The position numbers and the translations under genes are program-made. Shown piece after piece: positions 44,243 through 55,020 of a stretch of DNA of 64,000 nucleotides. The DNA comes from Sorex araneus (Eukaryota > Chordata > Mammalia > Eulipotyphla > Soricidae), in NCBI RefSeq assembly GCF_027595985.1, contig NC_073306.1, forward strand, positions 81,827,599 through 81,891,598, written 5' to 3'. The notes under the pieces were generated by a model. That model was not told the DNA's origin. It worked only from the letters and a program-made list of their open reading frames with translations, and made no database searches. Positions within the stretch are counted from its first letter, which is position 1; every line of letters begins with the position of its first letter.

Positions 44243-45615
44243 ATTCATCATCATCATCATCATCATCCCACTGTGTAAAAAATAAAAAAAGATGGCGCGC
44301 GGGAGGGGGGATGTGATGTGTGTTGATGTGTTGTTTGAGGGCTCTCGGGGTGGCTCTCTCTCTCTCTCTCTCTCTTTCTCTCGCCGCTCGAGTTCAGTGC
44401 TCTCGAGCTGCTGTGTATGGAACGGATTGGGATGGCTCCTCCTTTGTGCTCCGCTTCTGTGTGTGCCGCTGTGCTCTCTTCTGTCTTTCTCTCTATCTCT
44501 GTCCCTGTAGTGTCTCCTCTGGTCTCTTCCCTACCTCTCTCTATCTCTGCTTCTGTGTCTTCTCTCTGCTTCTGTATCTCTTCTGTCTTACCCCTGCTGC
44601 TTTTGTCTTCCGTCTGCCCCTTCTCCCCTTACAATCTTAGTTTATATAGCAATCATATAGGGTGGTGACACAGGTGGGTTGAACATTAACAAATCAACAA
44701 AGAGTGGTAAGACCATTTCTCCAGGAGATTAACAAAATCTCATCTAAGGAGATTACTCCAGATTACTAGGAGATCCGCTCAAGGGTGGAATCTAAACAAG
44801 GGTGTGTCGATTTCTTCCTCCCTCAGCTAGTAATCCACTTAACTAGTTATAGTAAATTTACTTCTAATATTTCTAGTAATGTCATTTGTATAAGCACAGT
44901 AAGAGATAAATCATATATCACCAGACTTAAAGTTTGGTTCTTCCTGAAGACGTTCACTATATATTCCAGACCACAGTCCTCAGGCCAGGTTAGTTTTCCT
45001 AACCCCATCATGGTCCTAGTCTTGTCGTTACTTTTGGATCATGACAGCATTTGTGTATGACCATGCTCTCAACTTATAGTTGAGTATTGTGGCGCTTTGG
45101 CCTGGCCCATTTCGATACCAGGGTAGCTCACAGCTTGCCCTGGGTCCATTCTGTCCCTTGCCGGACCGTGATTTTGGGGTGCTAGGAACTAAGGGCAACT
45201 GAGTGGAGAAAGCAGATGCCCAGGAGTAAATATTATTGGAGTCAATTAGCTCCCAAGTTACAAAGCATAGTATTAACTGTCTTCCTGTGTCCATACAGAA
45301 AGGGCATTGCTTTAAGCTAAACTAAGTTCCCTGTGGCAAGGCTAAAAGGACAAACCCCATGTTATCCTACACCATTGATAGTCGATTTTCTCGAGCCATC
45401 TCACTAATGTCTCCATTGGTCCTAGCCCTGAGATTTTAGAAGCCTCTCTTGTCCTTCCCAGTGGTTCCGCATTGGTCTCTTTCAGGATCAGGGGAATGAG
45501 ACCCATCATTATTACTGGTTTTGGCATATGAATACACCACGGGGAGCTTGCCAGGCTCTCCCATGCAGGCAGGAAACAGTAGCTTGCCAGGTTCTCTGAG
45601 ACGGAGAACTAGGGA
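44243..45615 (-). mobile_element. SINE type B, long form, interrupted by an LTR
   Basis: On the - strand the 3' tail lies at 44243-44267 ((ATC)n, CCCA) and the rest resumes at 45372 (GATTTTCTCGAGCC, CTCCATTGG, long-form insert about 45425-45505, both GTAGCTTG/GAGCTTGCCAGG units). The head is missing. About 1.1 kb of LTR lies between. Confidence 0.88.
44274..45371 (-). mobile_element. Solo LTR, class II endogenous retrovirus-like
   Basis: The 1098-bp element begins TGTA and ends TACA, with a 6-bp target duplication CCACTG / CCATTG (one mismatch) at 44268-44273 and 45372-45377. Read on the - strand it has a TATATAAA promoter motif (44641-44648), about 630 bp of U3-like sequence before it and a GA-rich R/U5-like region after it. 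The duplication length is typical of class II elements. No gag, pol or env is present, so only a recombined solo LTR remains. Confidence 0.8.
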
Positions 45616-45629
45616 AGATGGTGGATGCT

Positions 45630-45809
45630 CTAATTTTTTTTTTCTTTTTTGGTCACACCTGGCAATCAATGCTCAGGGGTTACTCCTGGCTGTGCACTCA
45701 GAAATTACTCCTGGCGGTACTCGGGGGACCTTAAGGGATGCTGGGAATCAAACCCGGGTTGGTGGAGTGCGAGACAAACGCCCTCCCCACTGTGCTATCG
45801 CTCCATCCC
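45630..45809 (-). mobile_element. SINE type A with small 5-bp insertion
   Basis: GGCAATCAATGCTCAGG shows an extra CAATC-like step. Flanked by GATGCTCTAATTTT and GGTGTTCTAATACT. Confidence 0.9.
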
Positions 45810-46205
45810 TGGGTGTTCTAATACTATATGGAATCAGTTATTGTGAACAGCTTTATAAAAATTAAATGAAATTAAAAAACAAACAAGCAAAGAAGACCAA
45901 GTGACGGCTTACCAAAATGATTTACCTCAATGATTTAAATAATTAACTATGCAATCCAAGCCAAATTTTCCTGTGCCCCACCCTCTTCCCAACTTTAGGA
46001 AATATTTAATAATATATATGCTTTAGTATTTAGAGGAAAATACTAATATCTGCAATTTATATTGAAATGTAGAGAAAGGACAAGACCAACTGATGAATAA
46101 ATGGATAAAAAAATAAGAACAGTAAAGTGTTAATAGTAAAAACCATGTGTTGGACATACAGGTATGAACTCGGAGGTTCTTCCTCCACATTTAAAAGTTT
46201 TTTTT
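45810..46205 (+). other. Intron 2 AT-rich sequence, nothing recognised
   Basis: No named repeat or exon. Confidence 0.5.
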
Positions 46206-46545
46206 CTGAGGTGACTCCCAGTAAGACTCAGGGGTTACTAGGGCTACACCTGGTTGTGTTAAAGGGATGAGGCATTTCCCAGAGGCTATGCAATGCTGGG
46301 GACAAGCACCCTGGACCCTGTACTTGTAGGTACTCTTGAGTAATTAACATTCTTGGTCCTCTTTGAATGTTTTAGGTTTCTATGATACAATGTTGGGGAA
46401 AGTGGCTGAAGAGGGGACAGAGCTTAAGGTGCTTGCCATGCAAATGTCCGACCTTGGACATTTCATATTGTCTCTAGAGCACTGTCAGGTGTGATCACTG
46501 AGCACTGAGCCAGGAGTCCTTAGCACCACTGGATGTGACCAAAAA
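46206..46545. mobile_element. Old SINE type A pair
   Basis: A - copy at about 46206-46320 (GGTGACTCCCAGTAAGACTC) and a + copy at about 46405-46545 (CACTGTCAGGTGTGATCACT, CTGGATGTGACC plus A tail). Confidence 0.55.
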
Positions 46546-46609
46546 AAAAAAGTTGAAAAAAGAGATTTAACCTTGAATGAATATAGTCTGGAACTTACTG
46601 TTAAGGACT

Positions 46610-46830
46610 TGAGAGATACTTCAGTGGGCTGATCACATAAAATAGTGAAGGTATAGAAACAACCCAAGCGTCTAGTGACAGATGAGTGCGTGAAATTGGG
46701 TGTATGCAATGGATACTACTTACTCGGCTACAGAAAATAATGAGATCTTGCCTTTTGGAAAACTCAGGTGGAACTGAAAGGAATCATGCTAACTATAGTT
46801 AGTTAAATCTGATAGAAGTCATTACTTTTT
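46610..46830 (+). mobile_element. Old L1 ORF2/3' end fragment
   Basis: GAAACAACCCAAGCGTCTAG, GACAGATGAGTG, GCAATGGATACTACTTACTC and AATGAGATCTTGCC follow the order of the conserved L1 ORF2 end (cf. 55480-55640). Confidence 0.75.
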
Positions 46831-46841
46831 TGTTTGTTTTG

Positions 46842-46998
46842 TTTTGGGGCCACACCAGTGGTGCTTAGGGCTTATTCCTGGCTATGCAGAAGGAATTACT
46901 GGCAGTGCTTGGGGGACCATATGTAACGCTGGGGAGTGAACCCCAGTCCTCCACACTCTAGGCAAATGCCCTACCCATTGTACTATCAGTCCGGCCCC
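46842..46998 (-). mobile_element. Old SINE type A
   Basis: GGGGCCACACCAGTGGTGCT to CTATCAGTCCGGCCCC. Confidence 0.82.
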
Positions 46999-47224
46999 AG
47001 AAGTTCCTTTAAATGTTTTCCTCATAGAAAAGGTTAAAAAAAAACAACCTCCCAAAAACCTTTAAAGACACTATGTGTTTTCATTTTCTTCTTAAATATA
47101 CTAGAAGTACTTTATATAATTTCTGAACTCGACTTAGTATATATTATGGGACTCGAAGAGAAATATTTTTTTTACTCTCATTCCCATGCCTATTATAAAT
47201 TGGAGTTAGAGCCCACTATTATTT

Positions 47225-47400
47225 TTCTATTTGTTTTTTGGACCATACTTGGCTGTGTTCAGGGCTTACTCCTGGCTCTGCACTCAGTAATTATTCTTCA
47301 TGAACTCGGGGGATCATATGGGATCTGGGGGTCAAACCTGGCTTGATCGTGTGCATGACAAGTAAGTGCTTTACCCACTGTACTCTCTCTTTGGCCCCAA
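47225..47400 (-). mobile_element. Old SINE type A
   Basis: TTTTTTGGACCATACTTGGC to ACTCTCTCTTTGGCCCC. Confidence 0.8.
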
Positions 47401-47879
47401 GCTTATTCCATTAAAAAAAAATCAAGATATTGAGAATTTGTTATAATGTTTCTTGTAATAATCTCCTTTTTATCGTTTTAAAAAATGCAGCAAAATATAC
47501 ATAACAAAATTTACCATCCTAATAATTTTAATTGTACAGTCCAGTCTTGTTAAACTAATTCATATTGCTATACAGCTAGTCTTTAGGCTTTATTCATCTT
47601 GAAAAATAAAAACTGTTATTAAGCAACTCTTCATTTCCCCCTTTCCCAGGTTCTGGCAATCCTGCTTTCTCTTTATGAATTTGACTCGTCTTGGTAGTCA
47701 AATTAGGTCTAGTCTTAGACCTGTTTGACTATTTGACTTATTTGATTACTCTTCAAGTTGAATTATATAATATCTATCTATATAATCCACCTGTCTGAAG
47801 GTTGACTTATTTTATTTAGCACAGTGTCTTACAATTTCATTCATTTTAAGGTTCAATATAACTCCTTTGAATATACAAG

Positions 47880-48040
47880 GTTTTTTTGTGGGGAGGACAC
47901 ATAGTGGTGCTCATGGGGACTTCCACCTCTCTGCTAGGGATTCTCTCCTGGTAGTGCTGGGCTGCAAGAGGGTTATGTGATATCAGGGATCAGATTGTGA
48001 CAATGCAAGAACCTTGCCCCCTGTACCATTTCTCTGGCCC
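47880..48040 (-). mobile_element. Old SINE type A inside the ancient L1
   Basis: GGTAGTGCTGGGCTGCAAGA, ATATCAGGGATCAG and CATTTCTCTGGCCC. Confidence 0.7.
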
Positions 48041-48053
48041 AATAATCAGGTTT

Positions 48054-48263
48054 TTTTTTTTCTTTTTAATTGAGTCACCCTGAGATACAGTTACAAAGCT
48101 TTCATGTTTGAGTTTCAATCATACAATGATCAAACACCCATCCCTCCACCAGTGCACATTCTCTACCACTAGTGTCCCCAGTATACTCCCCACTCTTGTC
48201 CAACTCTACCCCTGCCTCCGTGGCAGACAATTTCCTCCATAGTCTCTACTTTTGGGCATCCAG
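48054..48263 (-). mobile_element. Young L1 3' tail, 210 bp, inside the ancient L1
   Basis: Perfect 11-bp duplication TAATCAGGTTT at 48043-48053 and 48264-48274. The sequence matches the 3'UTR of the L1 at 34187. Confidence 0.9.
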
Positions 48264-48725
48264 TAATCAGGTTTCTAAATCTGTGCCCATTCATCTGTTG
48301 ATGGACATAAGGGTTGGTGCCACATTTTGACTATTGTGAATAATAATGCTGTGACTATAGCAGGGCAAATAAATAGCTGCTTTTGTCCCTGCCTTCAGTT
48401 CTTTGGGTATATATAGAAGAGGAATTGCTGGGTTATATGGTTGTCTGTTTACTTTTTTGAAGTTCTGCTATGTATTGGCTTCCACAATGGCTAAAGTATT
48501 TTATGTGCACACAGCATTGTAAAAGCATTCCTGTTTCATACCTTGCCAACACCTTGTTACTTTGTGTTTTAGATAGTTAGCCATCCAAATGCTCCTATGA
48601 AGTATTTCATTGTGGTTCTGATTTACATTTTTGTTGCAATGGTTAGCATGAACATTTTTTAATATGCTTCCTAGTCATTTTGGACAAGTATCTAAGTTCT
48701 TTGTCATTTTTAAATTTGTGTGTAT

Positions 48726-48902
48726 TTGTTTGTTTTGTTTTGGAGCTACATCTAATAGTGTGTATAAGCTCTTCCTTATTCAGTGCTTTGGTGTCACTTC
48801 CAGAGGTGATTGGGGGACCATAAAGTGCTAGGAACTGAATTTGGTGTGGGCAGCCAGCATGCAAAGCATGTGCTCAGGAAATTGTGCTATCTTTCTGCCC
48901 TT
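48726..48902 (-). mobile_element. Old SINE type A inside the ancient L1
   Basis: GGTGATTGGGGGACCATAAA and GAAATTGTGCTATCTTTCTG. Confidence 0.7.
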
Positions 48903-49310
48903 ATATTTTGTTATGGTTATTAATTTAGGTATTGTGTACATATGTGTGTATAAATAAAAAATATATATTCATGATATCAACCTTTTAATATATATAATTT
49001 ACAAATTCTCTCTCCCACTCCATAGATTGGCTTTCACTCTGTTGATTGTGCCCTTAATTCACTGATGTTTTACATTTTGGTGTAGGCAAGTTTATCTACT
49101 TTTTAATTTCCTCTGCTTTGGGAGTTATATTCAAGAAATCATTGGTAAATTCAGTATAATGAAACTTTCCCTCTGCTTGTCTCTCAAAACATTATCATCT
49201 TAGCTCTTACATTTATACCTTTACTCTATTTGGATGTAATCTTAATGGTAAATACAGTAAGGATGCAACTTCATTCTTTTGTATGTGGAATTCTGATTTT
49301 AATATTTTAT

Positions 49311-49654
49311 TCTATTTGTGACAGTGACAAATGGAATGCCCACTTTGAAATCTTTAATTTCTTGATGAGAAATTCATTAACTTACTGAACTCTTTCACTT
49401 CTTTTTTGAGAGCAAGAAGCAGTTGGACAGCTAAGCTACTCTAAGGCCTGTGATGCATTTGGACCACAGAGAAAAAGAATTAGTAACCTAATCTGTCATT
49501 GTCTTTTTCTTTTTTGCTTTTTGTAGGGAGGCTTTATTGTTTCAGTGAGGGTTGCCTTTTCCATGTGACAGGAAACAATTTTAGGAGTTCTAATTTTAGT
49601 ATCTCAGAAACTGAGTTCTCAGTACTGACCTCAAAGCTTTATAAGGTCTTTGGA
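49311..49654 (+). other. Intron 2 sequence, nothing recognised
   Basis: No named repeat or exon. Confidence 0.5.
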
Positions 49655-49655
49655 C

Positions 49656-49825
49656 CGGAGCTTAGTATAGTGGGTCAAGTACTTGCCTTACAAACTGTAA
49701 ACCTGGGTGTGATCCCTGGCACCACATATCGTTCCCCCAAACCCTGCCAGTAGTGATTTCTGAACATAGAGACAGGAGTAAGTCCTGAGCACTGCCAAGT
49801 ATGACCCCAAGACAAAACAAAAAAT
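49656..49825 (+). mobile_element. Old SINE type A
   Basis: TTGGACCGGAGCTTAGTATA head; CCTGCCAGTAGTGATTTC; CCAAGTATGACCCC. Confidence 0.82.
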
Positions 49826-49829
49826 GTTT

Positions 49830-50744
49830 ATCAGGTCCAAAGATTTAAAAGTACTAGAGAGAAGCTTTGGCTCAACTGGATTCACTTGTCTGTTTCTAAA
49901 GCACTAGCCTTGGCCTTCAAAAACAGATAAATTAAAATTTTGAGTAATTATTTGGTAGACTTCATAATTTTCACTAAAGTCAAAATTAATACAAACATTA
50001 CAAAGCTTGAATGTATAGATTAAAATCTATAACTTAAATATATTAAATAGGCTGATATACTTAATATGCATGAAACTAATATATTTGAATTTATATACAT
50101 AAGACACACATATAAAATACTTCAGCATTTGCAGGATACCATTAAATTCAGAAACCATTGGAAGAACAGTATTATTCCCTCAGTATAAAAAGTATATGAT
50201 CTTATGGTTCTTAGGAAATACGGATGAATCATGTGCACACACAAATGCTTTCTTGTAAGAAAACAAAGTACTAACTTATCTATAGCGTATAACATTTCTT
50301 TTATGTGAGGGTATTCAAGCAATACTCAGAGAGCTTGGAAGTTACTTCTGCTGATGCTTAGTCAGTGTTTAGACAGTTAGACAGGCTTAGATAGCTCAGT
50401 GCTTGGGTACAGCAATGAGGTACTGTTGTGGACTTACAGTGCCATGGGTCACCAGGACGACTAGTGGTCCCTTCAGTGACAGAGTTCAAATTCAATTAAG
50501 ACAAAACAATCAGATTTATTTGTAAATAACATGCATATTATTTTAAATGAAATATAATTTAAAATGCATAGTAAAGATTTGTGGGATTTTACTTTGCTGA
50601 CATTTGTTTTCTTAGAAGGTCTCAATTAGAGCCAGTTTTGATAAGGTAATTTTTTTTTTTTTATGTAGGAGATGTAGGAGTACTGCTATTTATTTAGCCA
50701 TTGATTAAGTTGATTGAGCTGGGCGTGAACTCCACATTACTTAA
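49830..50744 (+). other. Intron 2 AT-rich sequence
   Basis: Mostly unrecognised. A faint SINE head-like stretch at 50385-50475 (AGATAGCTCAGTGC) is too decayed to call. Confidence 0.5.
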
Positions 50745-51885
50745 AAAAATTTTTTTTTTAGTTGGATAGCTATGAAATAGACCACTACAAAACTATTCAC
50801 AATTGGGTTTCAATCATACAATGATACAGCACCCATCCCTCCACCAGTGCGTACCTCCCACCACAAATTCCCCCATTTCCCCATTACCATCCCACAACCC
50901 CTCACCCCCTACTCCAGTCTCCCTCTATGTGAGGCACTTTCCTTCTTGCTCTCTCTCTCTCTCCTTTTCCTTTTATGCATTATGGTTTGCAATACAGGTG
51001 CTAAGAGGTCATGGTGTTTGTTCAGGACATTTGGTATGGTAGGGCATTTGCCTTGCACGTGGCTGACCAGAGTTCGATTCCTCTGCCCCTCTTGGAGAGC
51101 CCGGCAAGCTACTGAGAGTATCTTACCCGCACGGCAGAACCTGGCAAGCTACCTGTGGCATATTCGATATGCCAAAAACAGTAACAAGAAGTCTCACAAT
51201 GGAGACGTTACTGGTGCCCACTCGAGCAAATCGATGAACAATGGGATGACAGTGACAATGATGGTAAGGCTGGAGTAGTTTTTCAGTTAAGGGCAGCTTT
51301 GAGGTGTGGATGTGACTGCTAAGGCTTCCAGAGTACAAGGAGGTGGGGGGAGGTAGCCTACCCTGACCCGGAGAAAACCTGGAGATTTTAGTCACAAAAC
51401 CCGCATACCAAAATTTTCAGCAGATTGTATCTTGGTGAGGTTTGTCCTGAGATGGTGGAGTTAGGCCAGGGGTATGGTGGCGATTTTGGATTGTGGAAGC
51501 AAGTGGCTGCCAGAATGGGCCCTAGGCCAACCCGCCCCCTTCTGATTTACACTGGTCTGTTCAGCCATGCATGGGTCCAAGCTTTTGATCTCTTTTGAGA
51601 TTTACTTATGGATCTCTAAAGCAGGCTGTTAGTAGAGCTTATGGGGTGGCGCTGGAGTTGGTTCATGGGGGTGACTGCCAATGCTTCCATGTGTATTGGG
51701 AAGTAGGGGGAAGTAGCCCATCCCAACTCTGAGAAAGCCTGGAGATTTCAGTCACAAAACCCACATACCAGAATTTTCTACCGATCATATCTTGGTGAGG
51801 TCTGTCCTGAGATGGTGGAGTTAAGCCAGAGGTATGGCGGCAATTTTGGATTGTGTAAGCAAGTGGCTGTGGGGGCTCTGTTGAT
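50745..51885 (-). mobile_element. Composite retroposon: two 360-bp modules plus L1-like 3' end
   Basis: On the - strand, two modules (about 51885-51640 and 51500-51265) share GACAGACCTCACCAAGATA-type and GACTGAAATCTCCAGGC-type blocks 360 bp apart (TATCTTGGTGAGG on + at 51428 and 51788). They are followed by a GA-rich stretch and an L1-like terminus (CACTGGTGGAGGGATGGGTG, ATGATTGAAACCCAATTGTG). There is no ORF2. A type B SINE splits it at 51036-51264. The second copy is at 62871-63394. Confidence 0.7.
51036..51264 (+). mobile_element. SINE type B, short form, 5' truncated
   Basis: Starts at GGTAGGGCATTTGCCTTGC, just after the A box. Both internal units are present. Ends GATGACAGTGACAATGATGG. 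Confidence 0.92.
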
Positions 51886-52438
51886 GGAATCTGGTATGTT
51901 TTATGTTTTATTATTAAAAGCATTTAAAATAATATTTAAAACAGATGCAGCATATTTGTTATCAGTACATTTAGACCCTTCCTGTTGGAGATACTATTAA
52001 TATTTTGTTTTCTTCCAGAATGTATTTTTCTAGAGTTAAGGTTTTGATTCTATGGAATAAAAGATCATTTTGGATCATGTTATAATTTTTCAAGTGGTAG
52101 GGTTGGTTTGGATAAGGTCTTTATGTAACCTTCAAGGTCTTAGTCTGCTGACTGGGTCAGTTAGTTGAGAAACAAGACTACTTTTGTTAAGCAACCAACT
52201 GACAGGTTGGAACATGGCAGACGCTCTTAGAGAACCATATTGACTGCACTGTCACAAGAAGCTGCTTATATAGGAAAAGGATAGGAAAACAGTGTTTCAG
52301 ATAGTTCATGTTGCCCAGTACTAGACATTAGGTGGGTTGTTAAGTTCCATTGTGTTCTTGTCTTTTGATTCCTACACTTGTTATTTTGTGGTCACTACCA
52401 GTTACAAGTGATATTTCTCTTCTGAAATTTTTAGTTTA
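51886..52438 (+). other. Intron 2 sequence, nothing recognised
   Basis: No named repeat or exon. Confidence 0.5.
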
Positions 52439-52612
52439 GGGCTGGAGCAATAGCACAGCGGGTAGGGCGTTTGCCTTGCACGCGGCTGACCCAGGTTCGA
52501 TTCCCAGCATCCTATAAGGTCCCCTGAGCACTGCCAGGGGTGATTCACAGAGCCAGGAGTGGCCCCTGTGCATCGCCGGGTATGACCCAAAAAGCAAAAA
52601 AAAAAAAAAGAA
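52439..52612 (+). mobile_element. SINE type A, young
   Basis: Flanked by AAATTTTTAGTT on both sides. Small gap at GGGGTGATTCACAGAGCC. Confidence 0.94.
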
Positions 52613-52784
52613 AAAAAATTTTTAGTTGAAGGGATCTGCTTACCTGCTATTTCCCTTGTATGGGCTTTTCAGGGAAGAACAAGATGAAGGAAAACAAATT
52701 CTATACAAGTCAGCCTGTGCTTGTTCAAAAACCTAGGCCCAAAGGAATGTGCTGTTTTTTTAACCTAAGTACTGTTTTGTTTTG

Positions 52785-52975
52785 TTTGTTTGTTTGTTTG
52801 TTTTTTCTGCTGGGAGTAGGGGCACATCTGTCAGTGCTCAGGCCTGGCTCTGTGCTTAGGAATCACCCCTGGCGGGGCTTAGGGGCACATATGAGGAGGC
52901 AGGGATTGAATTTAGGTTGGCTGTGTGCAAGGCAAACACCTACCCACTGTACTTCACTCTGGTTTAAGTTTAGTT
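52785..52975 (-). mobile_element. SINE type A with (GTTT)n tail
   Basis: The tail side is GTTTGTTTGTTTG; the body is diverged. Confidence 0.8.
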
Positions 52976-53094
52976 CTTAACTCCTTTCAGGACATTTTCA
53001 TTTAGAGGATTGTGTATGGTTTCTGAGGACTCCGTATACTTGGATTTGGGGAGAGTTGCCTATATATAGATGGATAAGTTTTCCATAAAGAGAT

Positions 53095-53235
53095 TTAAAT
53101 ATGCAGTACAGGGGTTAAGGCACTTGCCCTACATGTGGCTAATCCTGTTTGGCTGAGCACTGTAGGACATGTTGTGCAATTCCCCAGCAGTGCTGGGAAT
53201 ATCGCCTAAGCAACCCTCTCCCCCACACCAGTGCT
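53095..53235 (+). mobile_element. Very old SINE type A
   Basis: GCAGTACAGGGGTTAAGGCA and weak body traces. Confidence 0.45.
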
Positions 53236-53539
53236 GAGAATTAATCCTGCATGTTCGAAAGGTAAAATTAGTTCTGTCCTAGCCTGTGATATACATGCAC
53301 TCTTTCTTCCAGAAGCTAGAGTTCAAATTAGAATTGTTTGAAATATGTGTGCTTTTGTGGTGGTTAAACAATGGTATTTAAAATTATTTGAAATGTCAGT
53401 GTTTCATATTGGTTTAAGCAAAAAAAAAAAAAGGAATTTATTGATGTTTGTAACTGGAAAATTTAGGTGCTTGGGTAGTCAGGAAAGTGTTACGAATTTC
53501 CCATTTTGCAAAAATCCTCAACAAAATCTTAGCAAAGTC

Positions 53540-53715
53540 GGGGCTGGGGCGATAGTGCAGGGGGTAGGGTGTTTGCCTTGCATGCAGCTGACCCACGTTC
53601 GATTCTAGCATCCCATATGGTCACCCGAGCACCGCCAGGAGTAATTCCTGAGTGCAGAGCCAGGAATAAACCGCTGTGCATCGCTGGGTGTGACCCAAAA
53701 GGCAAAAGAAAAAAA
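53540..53715 (+). mobile_element. SINE type A inside the sense L1
   Basis: Perfect 13-bp duplication of L1 sequence, AAATCTTAGCAAA, at 53524-53536 and 53716-53728. Confidence 0.96.
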
Positions 53716-53876
53716 AAATCTTAGCAAACTGAATCCAACAGCATATCAAAAAAAAAAAAAAAGAAAGAAAAAGAAGTCATATTTCATGATCAAGTGAGAT
53801 CTATCCCAGGGATGTGACAGGGATGTGAGGATGGTTCAGTATATGTAAATCAATTAACAGTATATATGACATCAGT

Positions 53877-54072
53877 GTTTGATTCCTCCGCCCCTCTCGG
53901 AGAGCCCGGCAAGCTACCGAGAGTATCGAGCCTGTGCGGCAGAGCCTGGCAAGCTACCCGTGTGTATTGGATATGCCAAAAACTGTAGCAGTAAGTCTCT
54001 CAATGAGAGACATTACCTGTTCCCCTCTCGAACAAATCGATGCGCAATGGGATGACAGTGACAGTGACAGTG
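53877..54072 (+). mobile_element. SINE type B, 5' truncated, inside the sense L1
   Basis: Starts at TTTGATTCCTCCGCCCC, at the end of the B box. Both internal units are present. Tail GATGACAGTGACAGTGACAG. Confidence 0.92.
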
Positions 54073-54586
54073 TGGAATCATAGAAGAACTCAAATAGTCA
54101 AAACCATACTGAATGATAAGAAACGGAGTCATCTCATGACCTAATTTGAAACTGTAACTATAAAGCCATAATGATCAAAAGAGTGTGGTACTGGAATAAG
54201 AACATACTCTTATAAGAATATAACCATGGATCAGAATAGCACATCTAATAACAAACTCCCATATATATAATTAGCTAATTTTTGACAAAATTGCTGAAGG
54301 CATGATATGGAATAGAGGCATCCTTTTCAACAAATGTTGTTGGGAAAATTGGATAATCACATGTAAAATAAAAATTAAAGCTAAATTCACATCTCGCACC
54401 TTATACAACAATCAGTTTAAAGTGGATTAAAGACCACTTTAATCAGACCAAATCTATAAAGTACACTGAGGAAAATGTAGACAGAATGCAAAAAAGAACT
54501 GAACCTCAAAGGTGTTTTCAATGATATAATGCATTGTCAAAGGCTACACAATCAAAAGTAAAAAAAAAAAAAAGAACTACTTCAGG

Positions 54587-54773
54587 GGCCAGAGTGATAG
54601 CACAGCGCAGCGGGTAGGGCGTTTGCCTTGCACGCGGCCGACCCGGGTTCGATCCCCGGCATCCCATATGGTCCCCCAAGCACCGCCAGGAATAATTCCT
54701 GAGTGCAAAGCCAGGAGTAACCCCTGAGCATCGCTGGGTGTGACCCAAAAAGCAAAAAAACAAACAAAAAAAT
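54587..54773 (+). mobile_element. SINE type A inside the sense L1
   Basis: Duplication AGAACTACTTCAG at 54574-54586 and 54774-54786. The head has a 5-bp CAGCG duplication (CACAGCGCAGCGGG). Belongs with the 133 and 24065 copies. Confidence 0.95.
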
Positions 54774-54841
54774 AGAACTACTTCAGATTAAAGTATCTGT
54801 GTGGCAGAAGAAACACAGGCTAAAACGAAGAGACAGCTAAG

Positions 54842-55020
54842 GGACTGGAGCAATAGCACAGCGAGTAGGGTGTAGCTTGCACCCAGCTGACCTGGGTTCA
54901 ATTCCCAGCATCCCTTATGGTCCCCTGAACACCACCAGGAGTAATTCCTGTAATTCCTGAGTGCATGAGCCAGGAGTAACCCCTGTGCATTGCCGGGTGT
55001 GACCTAAAAAAGAAAAAAAA
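54842..55020 (+). mobile_element. SINE type A inside the sense L1
   Basis: GTAATTCCT is locally duplicated (GGAGTAATTCCTGTAATTCC). Confidence 0.93.

Larger units (their letters stand above)
47455..49310 (-). mobile_element. Ancient eutherian L1 (L1M-type), split by three inserts
   Basis: On + it reads as the reverse complement of an L1 end: AAAATGCAGCAAAATATACA and TTTACCATCCTAAT (3'UTR), CATCTGTTGATGGACATAAG, TTTTGACTATTGTGAATAAT, GGAATTGCTGGGTTATATGG, then TCTCCCACTCCATAGATTGG, TTCAAGAAATCATTGG and CAACTTCATTCTTTTGTATG (ORF2). These match the old L1M consensus I know from other eutherians. The inserts are a SINE (47880-48040), a young L1 tail (48054-48263) and a SINE (48726-48902). It is probably shared with other mammals at this locus. 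Confidence 0.88.

Noticed and set aside
44320-44640. 106-codon + strand frame in the CT-rich block
   Set aside because: Lies inside the solo LTR, in its GA/CT-rich R/U5-like part; low complexity.
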